Assembly: GCA_003550325.1 (NCBI GenBank) | Contig: QKWP01000577.1 | Span: forward strand, 145,204-209,203 | Direction: 5' to 3' | Origin: Gigaspora rosea | Taxonomy: Eukaryota > Glomeromycota > Glomeromycetes > Diversisporales > Gigasporaceae | Length of the DNA stretch: 64,000 nt | Shown: piece after piece, positions 10,232 through 20,587 of the stretch | Layout of the letters: each line of letters opens with the position of its first letter | How positions within the stretch are numbered: position 1 is the first letter of the stretch | Notes under the pieces: model-generated | What the model was told of the DNA's origin: nothing | Databases searched by the model: none | Seen by the model: the letters and a program-made list of their open reading frames with translations, nothing else | Program-made: the position numbers and the translations under genes

Positions 10232-11849
10232 TTACCCGACGAACCCTTGCCCCCCTGACATCTCTTTCCTTTCCATAAGGGGAGGGCCTTTTGTCCATCG
10301 CTGGGATTTGCCTTTTGTCTATCACTGGAATTTTAGTTTTCTTCTTGTTTCGTTTACTTGTAACCTTTATAAAACCATTATCGTCTGTTGCACGTTTCGG
10401 TGCCACGGTCGATTCCTCTGCTATTTCCATTTCATCACGTTCCTCAAGCTCTAGTTCCACATCTTCTGCTCCACCTGTCTCTACTGATTCCATGATCGAG
10501 TCGTCAGCTACTTTCTCTTCTTCCACACCAGGGGTACGTACTAAATCCTGGGTCTCTCGCTTTTCCTCCTCATGTTGGTCTTCTGCCACCGCCTCATTCG
10601 TCGCTTGATCAGAACTTTCCAAATTTTCCTCTTCAGCCACCTCTTGATTGCCAGTAGTAGATTCAGTACCTGAACCTTGTGTTATATCCGATAGGTATGG
10701 ATTATTTGCACTGTATGTTATCTCTTCCGTCCCTTTATTCTGATTTTGTGCTTTTAATTCGTTTAAAGCCTGCGCTCTAATATCTTTTTGACGACGTCGA
10801 ATTTCAATTGATCTTTTAAGTTCCTCACAATCCCTCTTGAAGTGACCTTCCTTGTCACAAAAGAAACACACTTTAGGCGCCTCTTTCCAATCTATTGTGA
10901 CTTTTTGGTCCCATATGTGAGTACACCTTGGCATTCTCTTAACGAGATCTGGGTCCTCCGTTGTTTCGAATACAACAACCCATTGATTTGTGCATACGGG
11001 TGTGCCATCGTATACCATGGGCTTAATTGATGAAATATTACCAAAATCCTCCATAGCCTCTTTAATACGTCTTGAGATAATATCCTTAGGACCCATCAGG
11101 ACATTCTTCAACCTAACCGGCAAGAAACTACGTCTGAGATTAACTGGGATATACCCAAAGAGTGACCGTTTAAAGATATTAACTCCTTGTGCAGCATACA
11201 GCTGCTGTTTCTCTTGATTACTAAAAATGACTTCAAGGTACATACGTCTCCCTCTTTTAAAATGCGGCCTAGCCGCAATCAAGTCATCTCCCATTTTTAC
11301 GTATAGTGCGGCAACAATATCATTAATTGCGATATTTTCAAAGCTTTGGATATCAAAGATTAATGCATTATCATTTTTTGTGTGAATTCTGTCTCTAGGA
11401 GCAAAGTTAGAGTATGTTGCTTTGTCACTTTTTAGTTTAGTGAATAAACTAGACCATTGACGGATTTCTGATGATTTTTTCTCCGGAATTATCGTAGTTT
11501 TACCCACGTTCTGATTTAGATCGTCGTTTTGCATATCTGCACTCATTACGTCAGAATTTTCCGCAATCTTTCCAGAAAGTTCCTCCAAACTTCCCGGCAA
11601 ATTTCCCAATTCGCCAGAATTACTTGAAACTGTGTCCGTTGGGTCCTCACTCAAAGAGAACTCCAAGTCCACTTCGTCAGACCACATTGCTGATACATCA
11701 CTAGAGGTAGTTACGTTCTGTTCTTGTCTCTGTTCTCGGTTTACCTGGTCCACTGAGTCTTCCTGCGCGACATACGTTTCCTCTACTTCGTTCGCAGATT
11801 TCGACCTGGTGTCGTGAGTCTTTACGCGTTTTTCCTGAGACTTGCTCAT
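10212..11849 (-). CDS. LINE ORF1, gag-like RNA-binding protein with CCHC zinc knuckle
   Basis: The 545-residue intact frame starts at MSKSQEKRVKTHDTRSKS, directly after the element's leader. The acidic N-terminal third is probably disordered. The middle (about residues 135-300) resembles the RNA-binding region of LINE/DUF4283-type gags, with SLFTKLKSDK and PKVCFFCDKEGHFKRDC; the zinc knuckle C-x2-C-x4-H-x4-C is complete. The C-terminal part is rich in Glu and Asp and ends in a Lys/Arg-rich tail. Its stop overlaps the first ATG of ORF2 by 20 nt, consistent with coupled translation in this class of LINE. It coats the RNA in the transposition particle (family knowledge). Confidence 0.92.
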   Translation of the reverse strand: MSKSQEKRVKTHDTRSKSANEVEETYVAQEDSVDQVNREQRQEQNVTTSSDVSAMWSDEVDLEFSLSEDPTDTVSSNSGELGNLPGSLEELSGKIAENSDVMSADMQNDDLNQNVGKTTIIPEKKSSEIRQWSSLFTKLKSDKATYSNFAPRDRIHTKNDNALIFDIQSFENIAINDIVAALYVKMGDDLIAARPHFKRGRRMYLEVIFSNQEKQQLYAAQGVNIFKRSLFGYIPVNLRRSFLPVRLKNVLMGPKDIISRRIKEAMEDFGNISSIKPMVYDGTPVCTNQWVVVFETTEDPDLVKRMPRCTHIWDQKVTIDWKEAPKVCFFCDKEGHFKRDCEELKRSIEIRRRQKDIRAQALNELKAQNQNKGTEEITYSANNPYLSDITQGSGTESTTGNQEVAEEENLESSDQATNEAVAEDQHEEEKRETQDLVRTPGVEEEKVADDSIMESVETGGAEDVELELEERDEMEIAEESTVAPKRATDDNGFIKVTSKRNKKKTKIPVIDKRQIPAMDKRPSPYGKERDVRGARVRRVNEQSVK

Positions 11850-12008
11850 ATTCCAATCTATAACTTTCCTTTTCTTTGGTACTAGGGCTTTCGCCCCTAT
11901 TCCGAGACCTCTTAAGCTCTTAAACCTGCCTTTCTTCAGTATAATACCTTCTTATTTCTTTTTTAGCACTCTCCCAGCACCAGAACGCGGTAGAGTGTAG
12001 ATCCGATC

Positions 12009-12026
12009 TATTGGCATTAACTATTT
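12009..12026. repeat. LINE target-site duplication, 5' side
   Basis: Exact second copy of tattggcattaactattt; host sequence conserved with copy B resumes immediately after it. Confidence 0.9.
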
Positions 12027-13396
12027 ACAATGATTATGAAAGAAAGGTATGATAGGGTTCTACTATATTCAGCATATTAAAAATATGGTTTAAGTTTCTA
12101 TATTGATTACAAATTTTGATAATGGTTAGATGGTATGTCGATGAAATCTTGTATTAAAATACATTGGCATTTGTTCATTAACAAAAAATTATAGAAACAA
12201 AACAAGTTTCACTTCATTAAGATATGTAAATTCATAGGCTACAATCTATGTATTTTATTAAATTTTCTCGATTGTATTTAAATATCTAACTTTCTTGACG
12301 CGCTTTTTTCTCATGTAAATTGTTAATTCTGTATTTTAATACATGAAAGGCACATAAAATACATTAAATCTGCTCAAAAATAATATTAATATGAATATAG
12401 TTGAAAATATAATTCAACTATTTCTTATTGCGAAAGATTCTTATATATGTGTAAAAGATAATACCTTTTCACAGTAATATTTATAGAGTGTATAATATTT
12501 TTGAGGTGAGAGCTTTAAAAGTTGAATTTAAGATTATGAATGTAATTAAAGAAATGAAATGGTGCATTTGATAGCTCGTTTATAACGTTTAAAATGTAAT
12601 TAATGATAAAGATATTTGTATAAACAAGTACATTTGGAACTTGATAATTATTTAAGTAACCTTTAAATAAAAACTATTTAAATAACTTCAAAACTATTGA
12701 AATAGATTTCTCAAAGCTTAATTCTGAAACAATGGATATTTAAAACTTCGATGAAATCATTTACAAAATATCAAATTAAATAACAACCTCAATAATTACT
12801 ATTATAAATGAGTATTTAACATCATATACAATTCTATAACACAAATTATTTAGAAGAACAATCATTAACCGCTTTTTCACATTCGACACAAGCACCAATC
12901 ATATAATTTTGATTGGATATTATTGTAAATATATGAAAATCTCCTGTTTTGAAAACATCTATAAAAATCCAGAAGTATCGTGGATTTCCAATAATATGCA
13001 TATTACCATTTCATTTCGATATTGCTATACTTTTAGCTGTGAAATTCTTTTTAAGTGCTAATTATGTTGGATATGATTAGTGTATATTATTTAAGAGAGG
13101 CGATCATTTATAGTGTAATAATATCAACCAGTTTTTAATTGAGCAATAATTTCTATATAATCCAATGCTATACTGTTAATTACTAATATGTCAAATCTGG
13201 CAATATTCCACGGCCCCTAATGTTCTCCCGTGAACATTTCTGATGATATTTTTATGATGATGTAATGCCGTGAAAATATCTATAAGATATTAAATAACCA
13301 TTACAGTTAATAAGTAACTCTAATATTATAATTTTATTATAATTTTTATTGTAACTTTATTTCAATAAATTAAATCAGTAAACTTTATTTTGATTT
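12027..13396. other. Spacer conserved with copy B, no gene seen
   Basis: About 1.4 kb aligns with 51458-52816. No open frame over 60 codons is present. Short GC-richer words at 13195-13270 (ccacggcccctaatgttctc, atgccgtgaa) are kept in both copies but not interpretable. Confidence 0.5.
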
Positions 13397-14919
13397 TTAG
13401 TGAATCTGAAATATTTCGTATTCATTTACTAAAGAAGTTCAACATTATTGATTTCTGTTTCATATGCGTCATTATCACAAAGACATGCATTTTGATCCTT
13501 AAATAAATTTTATCAAAATCTTTAAACATTCGAAAATCATTACCACAAAGTTTGCAACATAATAGTTCTTTCTTAAAAATAATGCATACTGTGGAACTTT
13601 CACTTGACTTAAAATAGAATTTTGACTAGCGTCATTTTTCAATGAAAAATTAAGCTCTCCTGGCAATAAACATAATTGTAAGCAGAACTATTTCATGCAA
13701 TTGAATTTTATCCTCCAAGAATTTTTCAATATTATAAGTGCCTTTAACATTTAAAACAATAACAGTAACAGTTTTCATATCACACAAATTCAAAAATGTA
13801 TCTCTAGTTAAGATATACTTACCCCCACGAAGAAGTAATTTCGTATGGATTATTTGATGAATTATACAAGCTGATTTTTTTATCAATCAACGGTGCAATT
13901 TCTGATGCGTATTCTTCATTGATAATTGTTGATAATGACTCTGGTAATACTGTTTCTTAAATAATACGGGATGGTAGAATAGTTGACGAAATTTGATAAT
14001 TATAATTAGATGTCATAAATTTTTTAATCAAATCATTCCAAATATTTTTATCAATAATTTGTGAATATGGCAACAAAAAATTTGCACCATAGTCACTAGA
14101 AATTTGAAAGTATTGGATAAAAAATAAGCAATTTTGTAGTGATGTTTTCAAAGCCATAAAATTTATAATCCCAAATTTTTATCTCTTCCATCTGCAAATC
14201 ATCACGACTGATGAGTGAAACTGTGCATTCTCTTTAAGTGAAGTGAAATCTTCTGAATTAAAGGCGAGATTTGGATATTTTGCTACAATATTATTACACT
14301 AGTTTTGAAGTTTCTTTGAGTTTATTATTTTGAAAGCATGTTTATAAATATGCGCAAATCAAGACCGTAACCAGTGAGAATTTGATTCGATTAAATGTAT
14401 TTGAAGACATTCCAATAATTCTTTTAAAAGAAATTCTTCAGCTACTTGAATAAGTTCAAAAAGAAACTGAACGTCAAAATTCTCTAAAGAAACAAATCCG
14501 CCATATATGTACCTTATATGTTTTTTAAAAATAAAGTTAAATATATTGTAAAATAATTTGCATATAAAAACTATATCTTCATTTACTTGATAATAATTTC
14601 AAATTGCTGAATGAAATATTTTCTTTAAATCAATACTTGTAACGCTAACCGTATCTTTAGCAACCTTTAATAATTAGTTACGAAAATATAAAGATCTGTA
14701 TTTTAAAATTACTGAATGACGTTTAAATTCCTTTGTATTTGAAGATTTTCCCACTTTGATAATTACATTAAAATCTTCTTTGATTTCAAGAAGTTCTATG
14801 TAAAGTCTTCGTATTCTGGATGTGAGATAACACAGAAGGAAATTTCGATGTAAGTGACAATTAATGTTTCTTTTATGTAAAAAACAGATCATAGATGAAT
14901 TATGAAAAATTGTCGACAA
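13397..14919 (-). pseudogene. BTB-BACK-TLDc gene relic, copy A
   Basis: On the minus strand, from high to low coordinates: FNVIIKVGKSSNTKEFKRHS with SVILKYRSLYFRN (BTB start, about 14674-14775); a BACK-like stretch with SEDFTSLKE and MICRWKR (about 14190-14270); then SSDYGANFLLPYSQIIDK (14100-14000); IINEEYASEIAPLID-like sequence (about 13900); KLLLRGGKYILTRDTF and NLCDMKTVTVIVLNVKGT (TLDc core, about 13740-13830). The C-terminal TLDc tail lies about 13400-13620. Frame breaks and stops separate these pieces. The order BTB, BACK, TLDc is typical of a greatly expanded fungal family in this lineage, probably Cullin-3 adaptor-like; function here is lost. Copy B has the same relic with partly different lesions. 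Confidence 0.75.
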
Positions 14920-14959
14920 TTTTTATACAAAATTGATCACTGATTTACGGGTCTCTGAA

Positions 14960-15425
14960 AAAAAAGTTGTAAACATCACCCATAATTAGATAATCTCTCA
15001 CTGCATCGCGATATATTGCCGCTTTTCGCATAATGTTATTGGTGAATATTACTCTTTTTTTTTTTTTGCGATATTAATTTCTTTGCTAAGGTATCGCAGA
15101 TTATTTTCATTACTAATAAAATTTTAAGTTCATCGAAATTTGACATAATACCACGACATAGCTTCATTAGATAATTTGATATTTGTATCTCAAAAACATG
15201 GTCAGCATTATATAAATTGTCATCAACTTTAAATTCGTAATTATTTTCAGTTATGTTATCATTTAGGATTTTTTGGCTACTGTCCCTGAATTATCATGTA
15301 TGTAAGAGTTTACATCAGAATTTGTGGCAACATCATTATTATTTGTAATTTAAATTCGAGGCACTTAAACAAGTTGATATTGGTTTCGGTATCGGTGCCA
15401 CTGGTGTTGCTGTCCATTTCTCCAA
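14960..15425 (-). pseudogene. Unrecognised minus-strand coding relic, copy A
   Basis: Read on the minus strand, 15265-15070 gives an uninterrupted, protein-like stretch containing NITENNYEFKVDDNLYNAD, HVFEIQISNYLMKLCRGIM and SNFDELKILLVMKIICDTL. A poly-A run breaks it, after which RKAAIYRDAVRDYLIMGDV follows. Codon-like conservation with copy B (54355-54840) suggests former coding sequence. I do not recognise the family. It could be the upstream part of the adjacent BTB-TLDc locus or a separate gene. Confidence 0.45.
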
Positions 15426-15439
15426 ATATCATTACAGAT

Positions 15440-16195
15440 ATTTAAATATAATAGATATGAAACAATTCTTTAATGTAATTTTTAAAACTTAGAATTTCTT
15501 GTATCTGATCATTAAAGTCGGATGATTTGATAGGCAAGATTTTAAAAGGGATTAATATATTTTGTTAAAGAAAATGACTATTCAGATATATTGTATAATT
15601 CACTTTTGCAGTGTCTCATATTTATTATTCTGAAAGCTTTTATGACAAATATTTGCGAAATGAAATGAAACAATGAGAATGTTCTTTAATGGAATAGATT
15701 TCAATATTATTAAGGTGCATTGACTTAAAAATAAATGACGTATTATGATCTTTTTAACAAAATTAATTCTTCGTAGATATATGTTTCTTAATTAAATTAT
15801 TAAAGTAATATAATTAAAGTTTTTGGTTTATCTTTTATATTTTTTATACAAATCAATGCCGTAATAAAGAAAAGTTTAACGAAATTTAAACATTACTAAT
15901 GTCGAATGAGTTTCGGAGTTAATTTTTTCTATTGTTGAAAAAAATCTAATGATTGTCTGAAACAAACATTTCAATTTAGCTCATTGCTAATGCTGCCTCA
16001 AATAGTCTACATGCAGGATTAACTCTATTGCCTAATATATACAATAATTTCTAACGCTAAAATAGATAAAACATCGCTTTTTTTTTGAAAAGGAATGATT
16101 AACGATAATATGAAAATGAATGTTTTAAATCGCTATGATTAACATCTCAATATGTCAAGTTACACTGCGCATGCAGTAATTGCATCTAAAAATAC
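15440..16195. other. Upstream region of kinase copy A
   Basis: AT-rich and conserved with 54850-55602 of copy B. No gene is seen. It presumably contains the kinase promoter. Confidence 0.5.
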
Positions 16196-16206
16196 TGTAT
16201 ATAAAT
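16196..16206 (+). promoter_or_regulatory. Putative TATA box of kinase copy A
   Basis: tgtatataaat lies about 65 bp upstream of the ATG at 16267 and is identical in copy B. It is followed by a short leader with a CT-rich patch (cctcaacactcttttcttgc). A TATA box here argues that the in-frame ATG at 16180 lies upstream of transcription and is not the start. Confidence 0.5.
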
Positions 16207-16266
16207 TTGTACGCACGTACAGCACATTACACAACTTCCGCCTCAACACTCTTTTCTTGCATCAAA

Positions 16267-18226
16267 ATGTCAAATTATAATAATATATTTGAAAAGCAGA
16301 GTGAAAAAATCGATAGTTCATCAGATATTACCCAAATAACCAACAATATTACCCAATTATATTTAAAAGATGACAATTTACAGGATCTTTCACAAGATTT
16401 TCGAAATGAAATTGTCAAAGAAATGTGTAATCTTTATAATGAAGAAATATTGAAAGGCAAAAATTCTGAACAAATTCTTGAGACGTTAGAACAATTCATA
16501 ATAAAGAAGAAGCTAAATCCAGTTAATATTATCGATTTTTGCTTATATTATCAAATCAATCCAACGATTCAACTCGTTCTTGCAAGTTGCTATCGTTTTG
16601 GTAAATGGGTTGAAAAAGATGAACGCAAAGCATTCAATTATTACCAAAAATTAGCAGAGATGAATAATTCTTATGGAATATATTTCCTCGGTGTCTGCTA
16701 CGAATATGGAATTGGAGTTGAAAAAGACGAACGTAAGGCATTAATTTATTACCAAAAATCTGCAGAGATGGGGAACGGTTGTGGAACATTTAATGTTGGA
16801 TATTGTTATCGAGATGGAATTGGAGTTGAAAAGGATAAACATAAGGCATTTATTTATTATCAAAAATCAGCAGAGATGGGACATGCAGCTGGAACATATC
16901 AAACTGGTCTTTACTATTTGCGTGGAGATGGAGTTGACAAAGATGAAAAAAAAGCCTTTGAATATTTTAAAAAAGCTGCAGATATGGGTTATGTTAACGC
17001 AATTTCACAAGTAGGTGACTGTTATCGAAATGGAATCGGAGTACCAAGAGATATACAGCGGGCTAATCATTGGTATCGAATAGAAAGAGGTGTAAATAAG
17101 ATAAACAAATTATCATATGAGAATATTGATGATAATTTGAAAAAAATACTAGACGATGAAAAATATCAACTATCATGGATTCCTTATAATGAATTTCAAG
17201 ATATAGAAGAAATAGGAAAAGGTGGATTCGCGACTGTATATTATGTATATTGGCTTGATAAAAATAGGGGTCTTTGGACACCAATTGCACTTAAATTGAT
17301 TCATGGTTCAAATGAATGTAATCAAGAATTTGTTGAAGAGGTAATATTTATGCAATCAAGAATTTATTAATGAAGTAATACTAATGATTTGTTTTTTATT
17401 TAATTATAGTTGAAAACATATTGCGAAATCGGATACGAAAATCCATCATTCTTAAAATGTTATGGAATATCAAGAGATGATAAATCGAAAGATTATTTTA
17501 TCGTTTTGAAATATGCGAGTAAAGGCTCATTGCGCCAAAATCTTAAGTCGGTAGCGCAAATGAAATGGAAAGATAAATTAAATGTTGTATAGTATTGCCT
17601 CAGACCTCGAATCGATCCATTCTCAAGAATTGATTCATCGAGATTTGCATTCCGGAAATATTTTGCAAGATCATTTACATAGTGCTTACATTACAGATTT
17701 AGGACTTTCAGCATCATCTAATATGAAACAAAAAGAAGGAATTAATGGTGTTATGTCATATGTAGCACCTGAAGTTCTAATGGGTCAAGCATTCACACAA
17801 GCGGCAGATATCTACAGCTTTGGAGTTATTATGTATGAGGTTTCAACTGGAAGAAGAGCATTTGATGGTGAACCTTTCGACACTAAACTTGCAGTAAAAA
17901 TTTGTCAGGGCAAAAGACCAGGATTTGATAAGGGAATACACGTACCTGATTGTTACGTTAAATTAGCTAAGGAATGCATGGACCAGGATCAAAATAAACG
18001 ACCCACGGCAACTGTCATTGGTAGCATAATTTGTCATTGGCTTTATGAGATAAATAAGGATAATGATAATGATAATGAATTCAAAAAACGTTTCTTGGAA
18101 GCCGATAAAATTAAACTTAATGTTGAATCACCAAAACATCCCGATCATATATACACCAGCAAACTCATCAATACAAATGAGATAACAAACAAATTAGATT
18201 TACATGAAATTCCTAATGATTTATAA
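16267..18226 (+). pseudogene. Sel1-repeat / TKL-type protein kinase, copy A (frameshifted)
   Basis: Exon 1 (16267-17340, 358 codons) starts MSNYNNIFEKQSEKIDSS. It holds five Sel1-like repeats of about 36 residues (about residues 97-275; pattern G.CYR.GIGVEKD..KAF.YY) and then the kinase N-lobe: GKGGFATVY glycine loop (317-325) and IALKLI with Lys343. After a 69-nt intron, exon 2 (17410 on) carries the hinge (IVLKYASKGSLRQNL), catalytic loop HRDLHSGN, DLG in place of DFG, and APE. A 2-bp deletion near 17585, where copy B reads aatgtgttgtat, shifts the frame and puts a stop before the catalytic loop. The rest stays open to 18226, so the damage is recent. Sel1 repeats bind protein partners; the substrate is unknown. 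Confidence 0.88.
17341..17409 (+). other. Intron of kinase copy A
   Basis: The 69-nt intron has donor gtaatat and acceptor ttatag. Splicing joins EFVEE to LKTYCEIGYENPSF, a junction usual in this kinase family. It supplies the intact reference for the broken acceptor in copy B. Confidence 0.85.
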
Positions 18227-18259
18227 ATCAATTCCCCAAAAATTGTTAAGATAAAGAGC

Positions 18260-18265
18260 AATAAA
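18260..18265 (+). terminator. Putative polyadenylation signal, kinase copy A
   Basis: aataaa lies 34 bases after the stop codon in the context gagcaataaaatataattt. In copy B this whole segment is repeated three times. Confidence 0.5.
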
Positions 18266-18650
18266 ATATAATTTATTTAAAGAAACCTTTTTATTTGCCC
18301 TTGTATGAACATGAGTTGACTTGGCCGGACATTATTCGACCGAATTCGATAAGTTTTTTATTTGGATATTTGATTTGTAAATATTTAACCAGTTTATTTC
18401 TTTTATATATTATATTATTGTAAAGGATGGGCTTTATGTATATATATTATGATATGTTATTTTAAAGATGAAATCTTTCTTTTTATATATTATGATATGT
18501 GTTATTGTAAAGGATGAGTGTCATGACCTTGACATATGTATTAATAAAATATCTTTAAAAAATGATGAGCAAAATATGGTAACAGCATTTTTCATTCTTC
18601 GAAATTTTCGTACACGATGATATTATAAATCTTGACACAGTGTCACTTGT

Positions 18651-19810
18651 CTCTAATTAAAGCAATACCGGTAATTGTTTTTACTATTATGCAAACAAGG
18701 TAGATTTAATAAATTTGTTTATTTTTGGAACTAAACCTTTATTTATATCGAGAGCTTATGCTCAATAATTATTTAAAATTATTTCGTTTATGTAGAAATT
18801 TGGTAAAAAAACTTCTTGTCAGCCAGATGATCTTATTTTAAAAAAAATTCTAATAAGTTAGACTTAATGTGTCTTTCTAAAATTAATAAAGTATTCGGTA
18901 CAAAATTGTTACAGAAAACTTGCTAAAGTCTTATTTAATACATGAGCTGGTAAACTTTTCAAATTTTATATCAATAAATAAGCTCAAACAATGGTAAATG
19001 TAATTTATGTGTGGATCGCAATTGCACATCTTTGTGGCAGTATGCAAACGCAAGTTTACCTATTTAGCTAGGTCACTTATTTTAAACATCAGTTTTACTT
19101 TAAAATGTTGATTAAATAGTATGACGAAATGAAAATATTACACAAAAATAGCAATAACTCCCAATTATTGGAAATCTCTTAATTAATACAGTAAGTAGTA
19201 TGGTTTGCAGCAATGTGCTAAATAGCACTGTATGTACTTATTAAACCCATAAATTTATCTCTAGAAGTATATTATTCTATTCTCTAGGCAGAGAGAATTG
19301 GCTTTAGGATTGTTCATTCTTTCGCGTATCTTAATTTAATCGCTTTCGAAATTGATTTTGTGCTAATAAAAGTTTCAATTTTACAATATAAATTATAAAT
19401 TTTAACGCTCCAGACTCATACCGGTTCCCGGTTCCTAGTATTATGTACTTTAACAACTTTTTAATTATTCATGGCATATATAATGGTACTGTTGGCAGTA
19501 ATATTAACAATATTTATATTTTTGTATAAAATTGACAGTGTAACCAGCAACTATGGATTATTTTTGAACAGATTTCAACTATTTACATAGAGATGTTCGT
19601 TAGTCACATTTCACATGATGATTTGCAGACCAGTTAAAAAGTAATGCGTGTTTCTTTATTAAATGTAAAGAAATAAAAAGACCTAACAAATTTTAATGAA
19701 ACTTTTCCCTATCAAGTTGATACACGGTATACATGTGTCTCCAAAAAAAAAAAAGTTTGATTTTTGGCAAAAAATATTGTCTCTTACTGAACAAGTACAT
19801 ATAATTTAAA
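18651..19810. other. AT-rich spacer, no gene seen
   Basis: Beyond the end of copy A homology. No open frame, repeat structure or RNA gene was recognised. Confidence 0.5.
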
Positions 19811-20086
19811 ATGGCAATTCAAAAAATTATTGAAACCTTTTTGTCCTAATTTTCGCTACTTATGTTTTAACTTTTATTATAAATACTTAAAACTCCCCAA
19901 TCCTCTCCCTGGTCCATTTCTTTTACCAATCATCGGAAACCTTCATAATTTCAATTTCTGCGATTTATACTAATATCGTCAAAATGTGGAGTAATCGGTG
20001 AAATAATGTTTAATGGACAGCGACGTATCATTCAATCGCAACCAGAATATATTGATAAAATTATATCTTCCAAATATTTAATGAGG
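19811..20086 (+). pseudogene. Cytochrome P450 N-terminal fragment
   Basis: In pieces from an ATG at 19811: a hydrophobic anchor (NFRYLCFNFYYKY), the proline hinge LPNPLPGPFLLPIIGN followed by LHNF, then after a frame change CGVIGEIMFNGQRRIIQSQP and EYIDKIISSKYLMR. This is the membrane anchor, the PPGP-type hinge and the beta-1 strands of an ER-bound P450. A stop follows NFCDLY, and no I-helix, ExxR or heme-cysteine region follows. It is a truncated first exon only; the catalytic role is lost. Confidence 0.7.
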
Positions 20087-20587
20087 TACCTTATTCGTAA
20101 AGTTTAGATGAAATGTGATTTTAGATGCCTTGCACCATAGTAATTTTATTATATTTTTTATTGTCTAAAGATACACTATTTCGTTTAATTTATTAATCTA
20201 ACAGCGCTACAAATATTTATTAACGCTTACTACCACTATCAAACAAGCTTAATTTCTACTAAATTAAAATAACATTTAATTTATTTGTACAAATTATATG
20301 TATTATACTGATTTAACTTCTATGTGTTCTAAATTCATAGTTAACTCATCTCCAACTCATCTCCAACTCATATCCGAATATAACATTGGCTAGAAAGATG
20401 TTTTTTTTTGATCGCTATTGATTAAATAAAATCTGATTTGGAAGGCTTGTTGAACAAGATAGTTGTACAAGATTAATCACGTTATAATAGATATCACCAT
20501 GTGAATTATGAGAATGTGATTGGTAAAATTGGTCGTACAAAACTATGAAGATTTTAATAAAAATGAGTCGAATCAGTCCAAATGTAT
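20087..20587. other. Spacer, no gene seen
   Basis: Contains three close copies of ctcatctccaactcat-like words at 20343-20372 and otherwise nothing recognisable. Confidence 0.4.

Larger units (their letters stand above)
6524..12008 (-). mobile_element. LINE (non-LTR retrotransposon), nearly full length, about 5.5 kb
   Basis: Read on the minus strand, the element has a leader of about 160 bp (11850-12008), ORF1 (gag-like), ORF2 (APE endonuclease, reverse transcriptase, zinc-binding C-terminus), a 3' UTR (about 6541-6718) and a poly(A) tail seen as the T-run at 6524-6540. An 18-bp target duplication flanks it, and copy B keeps the empty site. ORF1 is intact. ORF2 is split by two frameshifts (near 9050 and 7910), so this copy could not make its own RT. 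The exact target duplication and long open stretches point to a fairly recent insertion. Clade (L1/Tx1-like or Tad-like) was not determined. Confidence 0.95.
2502..18650 (+). repeat. Segmental duplication copy A (paired with 48185-58008 and 60342-60528)
   Basis: From about 2502 the sequence runs nearly collinear with copy B. It covers the MFS relic, spacer, BTB-TLDc relic, unrecognised minus-strand relic, kinase gene and 3' flank to about 18650. Identity is high by eye (kinase coding parts differ at scattered positions only); it was not computed. Copy A is longer because it contains two later insertions absent from B, at 5125-5841 and 6524-12008. Left of 2502 the copies are unrelated, which marks the breakpoint. 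Confidence 0.9.

Noticed and set aside
16180..16266. Upstream in-frame ATG as the kinase start
   Set aside because: It precedes or overlaps the TATA box, and the residues it would add are not protein-like; the ATG at 16267 fits better.
17690..17710. DLG in place of DFG as evidence of a pseudokinase
   Set aside because: DLG is common among active-looking kinases of this family; inactivity is argued from the frameshift and the splice site instead.
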